A stretch of 53,991 nt of DNA from assembly GCA_050246595.1 (NCBI GenBank), contig JBFWVT010000032.1, positions 1 through 53,991 on the forward strand. Direction: 5' to 3'. Both the position numbers and the translations under genes were made by a program. The notes below the pieces were generated by a model. The model made no database searches. It was not told the DNA's origin and saw only the letters and a program-made list of their open reading frames with translations. How positions within the stretch are numbered: position 1 is the first letter of the stretch; the number at the start of each line of letters is the position of its first letter. Below are positions 1 through 8,025 of the stretch, piece after piece. This DNA is from DATARH01 sp050246595 (GTDB lineage Bacteria; Pseudomonadota; Alphaproteobacteria; ATCC43930; CGMCC-115725).

Positions 1-25
1 GACTTGCGTTCCCCTGGGTCAAGAC

Positions 26-2169
26 GTTTCAATCCCCGCCCCCGAACAAGGGGCGACGGTTCGCTGAGGTCGGCGACGCTTCTGGGCGACGTTTCAATCC
101 ACGCCCCCGTACAAGGGGCGACACGGTCGAGCGCGTCAGCCGCGCCGAATGCATCGTTTCAATCCACGCCCCCGTACAAGGGGCGACGGCCACCGAAGCG
201 CTCGCCGAGGCCGAGGGTCGCGTTTCAATCCACGCCCCCGTACAAGGGGCGACGTAATCGCCATTCGCTCCGGTATCGATCGACAACGTTTCAATCCACG
301 CCCCCGTACAAGGGGCGACAGGGGCATTATGCCATCCGGCACACAACCGACCCGTTTCAATCCACGCCCCCGTACAAGGGGCGACTTTCGCTCTTGCCAA
401 CGCTTCCGCCGATCTCGGCGGTTTCAATCCACGCCCCCGTACAAGGGGCGACGCCCGCATCGAGCGCTACTGCGCCGGTCCTTACCTGGTTTCAATCCAC
501 GCCCCCGTACAAGGGGCGACCACCGCAGCGTCACCTATCTCCCGCCGGCGCGCCAGTTTCAATCCACGCCCCCGTACAAGGGGCGACGGCCGCTGCCGCT
601 ACGTGTCCGAGGAGCAGGCGTTTCAATCCACGCCCCCGTACAAGGGGCGACCATTTCCACGTCGCCGCAGCAACCCCGTATAGCAGTTTCAATCCACGCC
701 CCCGTACAAGGGGCGACACACGCTCGCCCAGATGCTCGCCACGGTGCATGCGGTTTCAATCCACGCCCCCGTACAAGGGGCGACCCGGCGGCGTGCAAGG
801 CGTCAGCGGCTTGGTTTGCGTTTCAATCCACGCCCCCGTACAAGGGGCGACCGTTACTGCAAGCCGTTGCCGCAGTTTTAACCGGTTTCAATCCACGCCC
901 CCGTACAAGGGGCGACCAGGCGATCGCGCGGGGGCAGGGGAAAATTACGGGTTTCAATCCACGCCCCCGTACAAGGGGCGACTTGCGGCGGCTCGGTCAG
1001 GTGAGTTTGAGCAAGGCGTTTCAATCCACGCCCCCGTACAAGGGGCGACCTGCACTCCCCCAACGCCTTGCAGGCGACGGTGAGTTTCAATCCACGCCCC
1101 CGTACATGGGGCGACGGGGGTGATTACAAATATAGTCCAAGGCTGATCTGTTTCAATCCACGCCCCCGTACATGGGGCGACTCGGTATAGATGAGCCGGA
1201 CCCGCCCGACATTGTGTTTCAATCCACGCCCCCGTACAAGGGGCGACCGCAACCATTCTCTGCTGCCATTGCTCACCTTGAGTTTCAATCCACGCCCCCG
1301 TACAAGGGGCGACCCGTCTCGGGCGCATAGTCGCCGACTACCTGGGAGTTTCAATCCACGCCCCCGTACAAGGGGCGACCAATGCCGGGAGGTACAAACT
1401 CAGCAAATCAAGGTTTCAATCCACGCCCCCGTACAAGGGGCGACGGAGGTGGGGCTGGAGCAAAGCACAAGTGGATCGTTTCAATCCACGCCCCCGTACA
1501 AGGGGCGACCAACCGCCCGGCGGGAGGCCCTGCAATGAGCGGCGTTTCAATCCACGCCCCCGTACAAGGGGCGACGATATGTTTACGGATTGGCTGGAGC
1601 GCAAATCTTGTTTCAATCCACGCCCCCGTACAAGGGGCGACTTTTTGTGGTGCCCAACCGCTTGGCGATCAAGGCGTTTCAATCCACGCCCCCGTACAAG
1701 GGGCGACGCGCGACCGCTGAGAGCGCCCAGGAAGTAGCGCTCGTTTCAATCCACGCCCCCGTACAAGGGGCGACTCTCAATGCCGAGCGCGTGTAACATT
1801 ATGACGATGTTTCAATCCACGCCCCCGTACAAGGGGCGACTGGCTACGAGGATGATGTGCTCGCGCTATGCCAGGTTTCAATCCACGCCCCCGTACAAGG
1901 GGCGACTTGACGCGGTCGTCGCGGCGCAGGCCGAGCTGAGTTTCAATCCACGCCCCCGTACAAGGGGCGACCGCCCGGATCGCCTGCTTGATCAGCTCGG
2001 GCGAGTTTCAATCCACGCCCCCGTACAAGGGGCGACGTCAGGTCGCGCATGGTCAGCATGACGTGGGCGTGTTTCAATCCACGCCCCCGTACAAGGGGCG
2101 ACGCTTCGGCCTTCAGAGGATCGAGATACGGCTTGTAGTTTCAATCCACGCCCCCGTACAAGGGGCGAC
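26..2169 (-). CRISPR. Type I-C CRISPR array, 33 repeats and 32 spacers
   Basis: The 32-base repeat, read on the minus strand, begins GTCGCCCC, has a GC-rich hairpin, and ends GTGGATTGAAAC, the classic type I-C form. I count 33 repeat copies, the first at 26-57 and the last at 2138-2169, separated by spacers of 32-36 bases, mostly 34. The copy at 26-57 carries two substitutions, as leader-distal repeats often do. The copies at 1084-1115 and 1150-1181 share one substitution in the loop arm (plus strand ACAAG to ACATG). Bases 1-25 look like part of another spacer, so the array may continue left of the window. The leader-proximal end is the right end, next to cas2, so transcription runs leftward. 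Confidence 0.99.
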
Positions 2170-2354
2170 CGCCCGATCGTAACACACGAGTATCTCTCAT
2201 GAAATCCGGCTGTCCGCGCGAACGTCCGCCTGAGGGCGATTGTCACGAGCGTCGGTTGTCGCCGTATGCCTGCCATATGGCGGATTTGCTCGTCTGCGAA
2301 TCTTCCAGCGAAGATCTGCCCGCTTGGGGTTCGCGCGACGCGCATCGGGGCCAA
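2170..2354 (-). promoter_or_regulatory. CRISPR leader
   Basis: This 185-base stretch lies between the stop codon of cas2 and the first leader-proximal repeat and contains no convincing gene. By position it must carry the array promoter and the integration signals read by Cas1-Cas2. The orientation is fixed by the cas2 side and by the canonical ATTGAAAC repeat end on the minus strand. No strong promoter hexamer pair stands out; a GATACT-like -10 lies about 20 bases before the first repeat. Confidence 0.75.
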
Positions 2355-2642
2355 TCAGAAAATCAGAGACCCATCAGGATCCAAAGGCGCCCGTGCGCCG
2401 TGATGCTCGATGTGCCGGACGCCGCTGCCCAGCAGGTAGAAGCGCAGACTGTCCGACGCTGGCTCGATCAGATCCAATAGTCGGGCGCGCAACACCGCCC
2501 ATTGTGCCGGATCGACAGTGCATTCGAAAACCGAGAGCTGCACGCGAGTGCCGTAATCCTGGCAGGCGCGCGCGACGCGGCGCAAGCGCCGGCGCCCCTC
2601 GCGTGTCACCGTGCTGACGTCATAGATAACAAGAACGAGCAC
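2355..2642 (-). CDS. cas2: CRISPR-associated endonuclease Cas2
   Basis: A 95-residue protein of normal Cas2 length. It opens with a ferredoxin-fold strand and the conserved VIYDV motif, with Asp8 as the metal-binding acidic residue. Cas2 dimers bridge two Cas1 dimers to form the spacer-integration complex. The gene is the last of the cas5c-cas8c-cas7c-cas4-cas1-cas2 run and starts six bases after cas1 ends. It is followed directly by the leader and array, the normal type I-C order. Confidence 0.97.
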   Translation of the reverse strand: MLVLVIYDVSTVTREGRRRLRRVARACQDYGTRVQLSVFECTVDPAQWAVLRARLLDLIEPASDSLRFYLLGSGVRHIEHHGARAPLDPDGSLIF

Positions 2643-2648
2643 AGCCGT

Positions 2649-3680
2649 TCACCGGGCGACAAACGGCGGATAGGCATCGAGGTCGCCGCGTAGATGAGAG
2701 GCCAGCAGACGGGCCTGCTCGTGCCAAAGCAGGCCGACCGGCATCCGCTCGCCGGTGAACGGATGCTGCAATTCCTCCCGTTTGCGCTCCTGATAGGCGA
2801 TCAGAAACGTGCGGCGTCCGGCTTCCGTCAAGCGGCAGGCTGCGCCCTCTTTTGTGAAATCGTCCGGGCCGAGCTGGCGGCGGTTTATCAAGGTCAGCGC
2901 CAGCCGGTCGGCGAACCAGGCGCGGAATTCCTCGACGAGGTCGAGTGCCAGGCTCGGCCGGCCCGGCCGATCGCGATGCAGAAAGCCCACTGCCGGGTCA
3001 AGCCCAACGCCTTCAAGCGCCGAGCGCGCATCATGGGTCAGCAACGCATAGGCAAATGACAGCAATGCGTTGACCGGGTCGGGCGGCGGACGGCGCAGGC
3101 GCTCGGAAAACATGAAACCCGGCTCTCGCAGCAACTTCGGAAAGGCGCCGAAATAGGCTCGGGCGGCGTCTCCCTCCATGCCGCGGATTTGACCGACATC
3201 GATATCCTTGCCGAGGCTGGTGAGCAGGCGGCTCAGATGATCGGCGGCGCGTTCGATCGTGCCGCGATCGATCTCGAGCAGGGTGTCGCCGTGGTCGCGC
3301 AAGGCCCGGCGCAGCACGGCGCGCTGGTTCAACACCTTGCCGATCACGATACTGCGCGCGATTGCCGCCGCCCGATCCGGCAAGTCGGCGGCCTGGTATT
3401 GAGCACGGCGCAGCAGCACATTGCCGCTGACCGGCCCCTCGGCGCGGGCGAGAAACCGGCCGTGCTCGGTGAACCAGCTGACCGTGACGCCGCGTCCGGC
3501 GCAAAAGCCGAGCAGCAGCGGCGACAGGCCGACGAGGCCGAAGGCAACCACGCCGTCCACGCCGTGGATCGGGATCAGGCTGGCCGGCGTTCCGTCGCGT
3601 GCGATCTTGACGCATTCGCCTTCCTTTGACAGGTAGGCGCCTTGGCTTGTGACATAGAGCGTGTTGCCGAGGCGGCGCAT
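2649..3680 (-). CDS. cas1: CRISPR-associated endonuclease Cas1
   Basis: A 343-residue integrase that inserts new spacers at the leader end. The three catalytic metal ligands can be assigned: Glu169 in GMEGDAARAYF, His235 in GFLH, and Asp247 with Glu250 in ALDLVEEFR. Length and the N-terminal beta-rich dimerisation domain fit type I-C Cas1. It lies nine bases after cas4 and six before cas2, so the three adaptation genes are almost certainly cotranscribed. Nothing suggests inactivation. Confidence 0.98.
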   Translation of the reverse strand: MRRLGNTLYVTSQGAYLSKEGECVKIARDGTPASLIPIHGVDGVVAFGLVGLSPLLLGFCAGRGVTVSWFTEHGRFLARAEGPVSGNVLLRRAQYQAADLPDRAAAIARSIVIGKVLNQRAVLRRALRDHGDTLLEIDRGTIERAADHLSRLLTSLGKDIDVGQIRGMEGDAARAYFGAFPKLLREPGFMFSERLRRPPPDPVNALLSFAYALLTHDARSALEGVGLDPAVGFLHRDRPGRPSLALDLVEEFRAWFADRLALTLINRRQLGPDDFTKEGAACRLTEAGRRTFLIAYQERKREELQHPFTGERMPVGLLWHEQARLLASHLRGDLDAYPPFVAR

Positions 3681-3689
3681 GTCAGCCCC

Positions 3690-4319
3690 TCACGGTTCGT
3701 GTCGCATCCGCTCGATCCATGCCGATGCCGAACGGCCCCCGTGGAGCGTCGGTCGGCAGATGTCGAGCAGCGAGCAGGAACGGCAATGCGGACCGTGGCG
3801 CGGCGCCGGCACGGTGCGATTGTCGATCATCCGACGCAATTCGGCGATCAGGACTTTGGTGCGCTCGCGCAGCCCGGCATCGAGCGGCACGGTTTCGCGG
3901 CGGCGGGGCATGCCGTAGAACAGCGCACCTTCCGGGACCGGCAAGCCTGTCATCTCCTCGATGCACAGGGCCTGGGCGCAAAGCTGCACCCGGTCGGCAT
4001 CGTGCGGCTTGCTCTTGCCGCGTTTGTATTCGACCGGGAACGCCTGTTCGCCGCCGTCCTTGGCGCGGCGGATTTCGACCACATCGGCGTACCCGGTCAG
4101 ACCGAGCCGGTGCGAGACGAGCGGCAGCCCGCGCAGGACCCGCAACGCGCCTCGCGTCGTCGTCTCGCCGGACTGCGCGCGCGCATGCAGCAACTGGCCC
4201 TCGGCGGTCAGCCGGTTTTCCGCCCATTGGCGCTCGACATGGATCAGCGCGCATTGCCGCGGGCAGAATGCGAAATGCTGCAACGCCGCGATCGGCAGCA
4301 GATCGTCTTCGCCTTCCAT
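3690..4319 (-). CDS. cas4: CRISPR-associated exonuclease Cas4 (type I-C)
   Basis: A 209-residue RecB-type nuclease with an iron-sulfur cluster. It trims prespacers and helps choose those with the correct PAM. Visible features are the N-terminal cysteines in FCPRQC (Cys19 and Cys23), the RecB core with LTGYADVVEI and VEYKRGKSK, and the C-terminal cysteine group in HCRSCSLLDIC. Its position between cas7c and cas1 is standard for type I-C, and it is intact. Confidence 0.97.
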   Translation of the reverse strand: MEGEDDLLPIAALQHFAFCPRQCALIHVERQWAENRLTAEGQLLHARAQSGETTTRGALRVLRGLPLVSHRLGLTGYADVVEIRRAKDGGEQAFPVEYKRGKSKPHDADRVQLCAQALCIEEMTGLPVPEGALFYGMPRRRETVPLDAGLRERTKVLIAELRRMIDNRTVPAPRHGPHCRSCSLLDICRPTLHGGRSASAWIERMRHEP

Positions 4320-4344
4320 GATGGCGGTCCCCGGCGCGACGGCC

Positions 4345-5292
4345 TCAGCGGCAGATCACCTCGACCCCCTCGGGCGCCGCTTCCGCGTCCACCGTGATCG
4401 CGTAATCGGCGAAGGCGCGGGCGGCGGGCCAGTTGTCGGTTTCCTCGGCGCCGATTTCGTGCTGCGACCCCTTGTGGACGCGGAGGGTCTTAACGAGCGC
4501 GAACAGATCGTGGGCATGGGCATTGCCGAGCGCCGAATTGTGGCGGAACACGACCAGCTTGCGCGTCGCCATCTCGCCGCGCGCGGCGGAGCGGTCATGC
4601 TCGAACATATGGGTCAGCGCCTCGAACAATAGATCGAGATCGTCCCCGGAGAAGCCGGTGCCCTTGGTCGGATGCGCGGCGAGCGGCGCCGAGACATAAC
4701 CGTGCGCGCGGTACAGCCCATACGGCACGATATGCTTGCGGCCCATCGTGCGGCCGCCCTTGGCCTCGGCGTCTGCCTCGGTCGTGGCCGCCAATCGCGT
4801 GATCGAGATTTCGAGCGGCAGGATCGGCTCTACGGAACGGCCAAAGGCGAACTGCACCGGCCCGCGAACCTGACCGACATTGACGCCGGTCGTCATGACC
4901 GCCCCGAACGCGCGGATGTCCCAGAAATTGGCGCACATCCAGCGCGTCAGGTCGCGCGCTTTCGTCTCGTCCTTCGGAAGGCGCTTCTTGTCGTCGGGCT
5001 TGGTCACCTCGGGCAGCACGGCCTTCCAGGCGCGATCGTGCTCGATGTTCAGCGTGGCGCCGTCGCGCATATAGATTTCATGCCCCGGCGCGTCGGCGCG
5101 GGCGAGCGCCACATAATTGCGGATCTTGCGCTTCAGACACACGTCGGAGACAAGGCCGAGATTGGTCTCGGGATCGAGCCGCGGCAGATTGCCGGCATCC
5201 GGGTCGCCGTTGGGGTTGCCGTTTGTCACGTCGAAATAAAGGACGAACTCATGTCTGCGATTGAGTTCTCGTCCAGTGCCGCCCGTCATCAT
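4345..5292 (-). CDS. cas7c: Type I-C Cascade backbone protein Cas7 (Csd2)
   Basis: A 315-residue protein that polymerises along the crRNA as the Cascade backbone. The N-terminal FVLYFDVTNGNPNGDPD segment is the hallmark of the Csd2 branch of Cas7, and the length is typical. Its start codon overlaps the stop of cas8c in an ATGATGA arrangement, pointing to translational coupling and a fixed subunit ratio. It is followed 25 bases later by cas4. Confidence 0.97.
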   Translation of the reverse strand: MMTGGTGRELNRRHEFVLYFDVTNGNPNGDPDAGNLPRLDPETNLGLVSDVCLKRKIRNYVALARADAPGHEIYMRDGATLNIEHDRAWKAVLPEVTKPDDKKRLPKDETKARDLTRWMCANFWDIRAFGAVMTTGVNVGQVRGPVQFAFGRSVEPILPLEISITRLAATTEADAEAKGGRTMGRKHIVPYGLYRAHGYVSAPLAAHPTKGTGFSGDDLDLLFEALTHMFEHDRSAARGEMATRKLVVFRHNSALGNAHAHDLFALVKTLRVHKGSQHEIGAEETDNWPAARAFADYAITVDAEAAPEGVEVICR

Positions 5293-7079
5293 GCGTCTCC
5301 TTCATCATTCGTATCGTCATCGGCCAGTGCGGCCTCCGCCGGACGGGCCGCATACTGGGCGCGGCGCTGATGGTAGTAGCCGATGACGAATTTTCCCTGG
5401 CTTTCCATCGGCAACGAGCGCGGCAGATCGGGCGGCAGCAGGTCGGTGATCTCCTCGATCTCGCGTTCAAGCCAGCCGCCCTTGCCGTCCTTGCGCAACC
5501 TGCCGAGATGGTTCTGCGCGCCGCGCAACAGCAGCGGAAAGACGCCGGCCGGCGTTGCCGATGCGGCGCCGAAATAGCGGTCGCGGATCGTCGCGTTGAC
5601 GCGGCCGAGCGCGAGCCTCTGAGCGGTCTCAACCGCGGCGAAGAGCCGGCCGAGCTGGTAGGCCGGGTCGGGAAAATTTCTGTCCAGGCTCACGAGCCAG
5701 TTCTCCTTTCCGAAACGCAGGCGGTAATCGCGGGCCAGCACCGCGCGAATGGCCGCGGCGTGCCAGCCGCTGCCGGGGTCGTCGCCGGCGCGCAGCCGGG
5801 TGATCGCGGCGCTCAGCAGCATGCGCGGATAGCGACTGCCGCTCAGCACGGCGCGCATGACCTCGCCGGCGAGCAGCGGCGGGATATTGTCGAATTTCTC
5901 CTGCAATGCCGTGGTCTTGACGAGCAGCCGCGATACCGAGGGCAGCTTGGCGCGCCACGGCGCCGGTTCGATCGCAAGGTCGCGGTAATGCCCGGCAAGG
6001 CGCTTGGCGAACTCGGAAAAATCGTCTTCCAGCCAGTACCGCACCGACAGGCGGGCGGCGTTCGGCGCTAGCCCGAGGACATGGAAACGGGTCCCTTTAA
6101 CAAGGCTCAAATCCAGGTTCGGAACCGGCCGGCCCTTTGCGAGATCGTCGAGCGCGTCGCGCAGTTTGGCGGCTTCCGTTTCATCGTCGGGAGGTTCCGC
6201 CAGGAACGCGAACAGATTCTCGGCCGCCTGCGCCGTATCTTCGGCGTCTTCGCCGGCCCGCGAGGCATCGGCCCAGAAGACGAGCGTCGTATCGCCGACC
6301 GGACGCATCAGCCGGTTGCGGCTGTCGCGGTCCAGCATCCGGTTCAATGCCGCGCCGTAACGGAACGCCGCGCCTTCGGAAACCGGCGCATTCGCGCCTT
6401 GCTCCCGGCCGTGGGACGTAAATGCGTCGAGGTTGAACGATACCAGCGACGCACCGGAGGATTGCGCGCCATAGACGCCCTTGATCGACGGATGCAGGCG
6501 ACGAACCGGGGCCTGCATGCCGCTGACAAGGCACAGGCCGAGCGGGCCGTCGCCGCCAACCCGTGCCTCAATCAGCCGCCGCGCGGCGGCGCGCTCGTGG
6601 ATAAAGCCGGGATCGCCGGCGAGGCGGAACACGACATTGGCGTCGAGCATTTCCGGCGAGAACGGGGCCGCATCGAACCGCGCCGGCGACCATGTCTCCA
6701 GAAACCGGCGCAACGCCGTGAGACCTTCATCATCGGCGCCGTCGAGCAGCGCCAGATTGGCCTCCTTGAAGCTCGCGTGCTCCCGCGCCGTGCGGTGATC
6801 CTTGCCGGCGGTCCGGCCCAGCACGTAAGCGGTCTTGTCCCACAAGAGATTGGGGGCAATCCCGACGGTGCGCGTCACCGCCGCCGGAACCTCCAGCAAG
6901 CGCGGCGTGAGCCGCTTGCCGCTGCGTTCGCGCAGGTCGAGCACGTCGATCGGCTCGCTTTCGACCGACAGAACGACCGCAAACCCGATTTTTGCGCGCG
7001 AATAGCCGGGCGCTTCCGCCTCGCTGCGCGCCGCCATGCGCTCGTAATAGCGATCGAGCGCCTGGAGCACCCCGGTCAT
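5289..7079 (-). CDS. cas8c: Type I-C Cascade large subunit Cas8c (Csd1)
   Basis: A 596-residue protein of the Csd1 family, the large Cascade subunit that recognises the PAM (usually TTC in type I-C) and recruits Cas3. The start used here is the ATG at 7079, which overlaps the cas5c stop as ATGA; a longer open frame running back into cas5c is a read-through artefact. In type I-C an internal start within cas8c can yield the small subunit Cas11c, but I could not locate one with confidence. The gene also overlaps cas7c, so cas5c, cas8c and cas7c are translationally coupled. Confidence 0.96.
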   Translation of the reverse strand: MTGVLQALDRYYERMAARSEAEAPGYSRAKIGFAVVLSVESEPIDVLDLRERSGKRLTPRLLEVPAAVTRTVGIAPNLLWDKTAYVLGRTAGKDHRTAREHASFKEANLALLDGADDEGLTALRRFLETWSPARFDAAPFSPEMLDANVVFRLAGDPGFIHERAAARRLIEARVGGDGPLGLCLVSGMQAPVRRLHPSIKGVYGAQSSGASLVSFNLDAFTSHGREQGANAPVSEGAAFRYGAALNRMLDRDSRNRLMRPVGDTTLVFWADASRAGEDAEDTAQAAENLFAFLAEPPDDETEAAKLRDALDDLAKGRPVPNLDLSLVKGTRFHVLGLAPNAARLSVRYWLEDDFSEFAKRLAGHYRDLAIEPAPWRAKLPSVSRLLVKTTALQEKFDNIPPLLAGEVMRAVLSGSRYPRMLLSAAITRLRAGDDPGSGWHAAAIRAVLARDYRLRFGKENWLVSLDRNFPDPAYQLGRLFAAVETAQRLALGRVNATIRDRYFGAASATPAGVFPLLLRGAQNHLGRLRKDGKGGWLEREIEEITDLLPPDLPRSLPMESQGKFVIGYYHQRRAQYAARPAEAALADDDTNDEGDA

Positions 7080-7762
7080 ACGGCGACGCCTCCCTCGGCG
7101 AGGCAGCGCTCTACGTCGAGAACCCCGCCGGTCAGCCGGGCGCGGAAAAAGCGGGAGGTGCCGCCGCCGTCCGGGGTGAAGTCGATGTCGTGCAGCATCC
7201 AGCCGAGATCGCGCTCGCGCTGATCTTGCGGCAGCTCGCATTCGGGCAGCGCCGTGCCGTCGCCGATCAGGCGGAAATCGGCGGCGAATTCGCGGGTGCC
7301 GAGACAGGGCCGGTGAAAGCACTGGCCGCTCGCCGCGCGGCGGTTGAACATGCTGATATGCTTGGCCGGCGTGTCGTCGGGTCCGGCCTTGTCGGTCGGC
7401 TCGAAATGCGCCTCGATCACATACCCGACATCGACGAGCAGCGTCGTCGCGCGCTGCTGGCGCTGGTCCCCGACGACAAGGCCGAGCCCGGCGGTCGAAC
7501 CGGCCCGCATCGCGCGCTCGACGAGGGCGGTGCTGATTCGGGCGCCGACCTCGTTGCGGCGAAAGGATTGGAACCGGATAGGCTTCAATACGTGGATGCG
7601 ATCGACGATCCAGCGGATCGCCGGCTTCCAATGCACCGCGTCGAGGATGCCGCGTGCCGCCGACGGGGTTATTACGTCATACGAGACCCGCTCGACCTTC
7701 ATCTCGGGGCGCGTAAAACAGGCGCGCTCCCCCCACACATGCAACCGCACGCCATAGGCCAT
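7076..7762 (-). CDS. cas5c: Type I-C crRNA-processing endoribonuclease Cas5c (Cas5d)
   Basis: A 228-residue RAMP protein. In type I-C it replaces Cas6: it cuts the repeat at the base of its hairpin and caps the 5-prime handle. The conserved Lys134-His135 pair in PAKHISMFNRR fits the known catalytic Lys-His pair of this family. The third catalytic position, Tyr46 in the Bacillus halodurans enzyme, appears to be His44 here (AVHWKP), though this rests on alignment by eye. The ATG at 7762 has a good GGAGG ribosome site. It is the first gene of the Cascade-adaptation operon, with its own promoter at 7795-7823. Confidence 0.96.
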   Translation of the reverse strand: MAYGVRLHVWGERACFTRPEMKVERVSYDVITPSAARGILDAVHWKPAIRWIVDRIHVLKPIRFQSFRRNEVGARISTALVERAMRAGSTAGLGLVVGDQRQQRATTLLVDVGYVIEAHFEPTDKAGPDDTPAKHISMFNRRAASGQCFHRPCLGTREFAADFRLIGDGTALPECELPQDQRERDLGWMLHDIDFTPDGGGTSRFFRARLTGGVLDVERCLAEGGVAV

Positions 7763-7794
7763 AATTGGCAGCCTCCGTCCTCAACCTAAATTAG

Positions 7795-7823
7795 AATATA
7801 TCTCCTGAACCTGCGCGAAGCAA
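7795..7823 (-). promoter_or_regulatory. Predicted promoter of the cas5c operon
   Basis: On the minus strand TTGCTT (7818-7823) and TATATT (7795-7800) are separated by exactly 17 bases and lie just upstream of cas5c. The -10 matches the consensus in five of six positions. The TTC-preceded target of the crRNA-like unit begins 16 bases upstream of the -35 box. Confidence 0.6.
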
Positions 7824-7838
7824 AGTTTATCATCTATT

Positions 7839-7875
7839 TTCGTTGCAGCCCACTGTTAACGTGGGCTTCTCAGAA
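7839..7875 (+). promoter_or_regulatory. Predicted Cascade target site (TTC PAM plus seed match)
   Basis: TTC at 7839-7841 is followed by GTTGCAGCCCA, identical to the first 11 bases of the pseudo-spacer at 8054. Pseudo-spacer positions 13, 14 and 16 also match, and similarity then fades in ungapped alignment. TTC is the usual type I-C PAM and sits on the correct side. A seed-only match would favour Cascade binding without Cas3 cleavage. The site lies between the cas5c promoter and the plus-strand mini-ORF promoter. It also contains an inverted repeat, AGCCCAC (7847-7853) and GTGGGCT (7861-7867), so a protein operator is the main alternative. Confidence 0.65.
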
Positions 7876-7881
7876 TTTTTA

Positions 7882-7910
7882 TTGACCCAAGGCTCGCTCT
7901 GAGGTAGCAC
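7882..7910 (+). promoter_or_regulatory. Predicted promoter of the mini-ORF and crRNA-like unit
   Basis: TTGACC (7882-7887) matches the -35 consensus in five of six positions. TAGCAC at 7905-7910 is a weaker -10 after a 17-base spacer. Transcription would begin near 7917, just upstream of the GGGAGG ribosome site of the mini-ORF. The end of the predicted 34-base protospacer lies six bases upstream of the -35 box, so bound Cascade could hinder RNA polymerase. Confidence 0.5.
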
Positions 7911-7932
7911 TATGGGCGCCCTGGGAGGCGAG

Positions 7933-8025
7933 ATGCAGGAACGAGAGACCATCCGAATTCGGATCAGCATCAAGTGTGAGAACGGCAATGAAGTCGTTAT
8001 CGAAATAGAAATCGAGCCTCCATAG
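7933..8025 (+). CDS. 30-residue mini-ORF, candidate CreT-like toxin
   Basis: A 31-codon frame with a good ribosome site (GGGAGGCGAG just before the ATG). The peptide is short and charged, with alternating residues in IRIRISIKC and VVIEIEIE. It runs divergent from cas5c and convergent toward cas3. Its TAG stop shares its last base with the first base of the repeat-like sequence that follows, the arrangement expected of a creT-creA pair. In characterised CreTA systems the toxin is a small RNA with a mini-ORF that ties up a rare tRNA; here two CGA codons and one ATA codon are possible rare-codon candidates. An in-frame ATG at 7912 lies too close to the predicted promoter. It could also be an ordinary small protein or non-coding. 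Confidence 0.4.
   Translation: MQERETIRIRISIKCENGNEVVIEIEIEPP

Noticed and set aside
4..1123. Long open frames across the array encoding repeats such as FNPRPRTRGD
   Set aside because: They are translations of the CRISPR repeats in several frames; the 32-base periodicity and spacer variation explain them fully.
5289..7631. A 780-codon version of cas8c extending into cas5c
   Set aside because: The extra N-terminal part is Arg-rich out-of-frame cas5c sequence; the ATG at 7079 overlaps the cas5c stop and begins the Csd1 homology.
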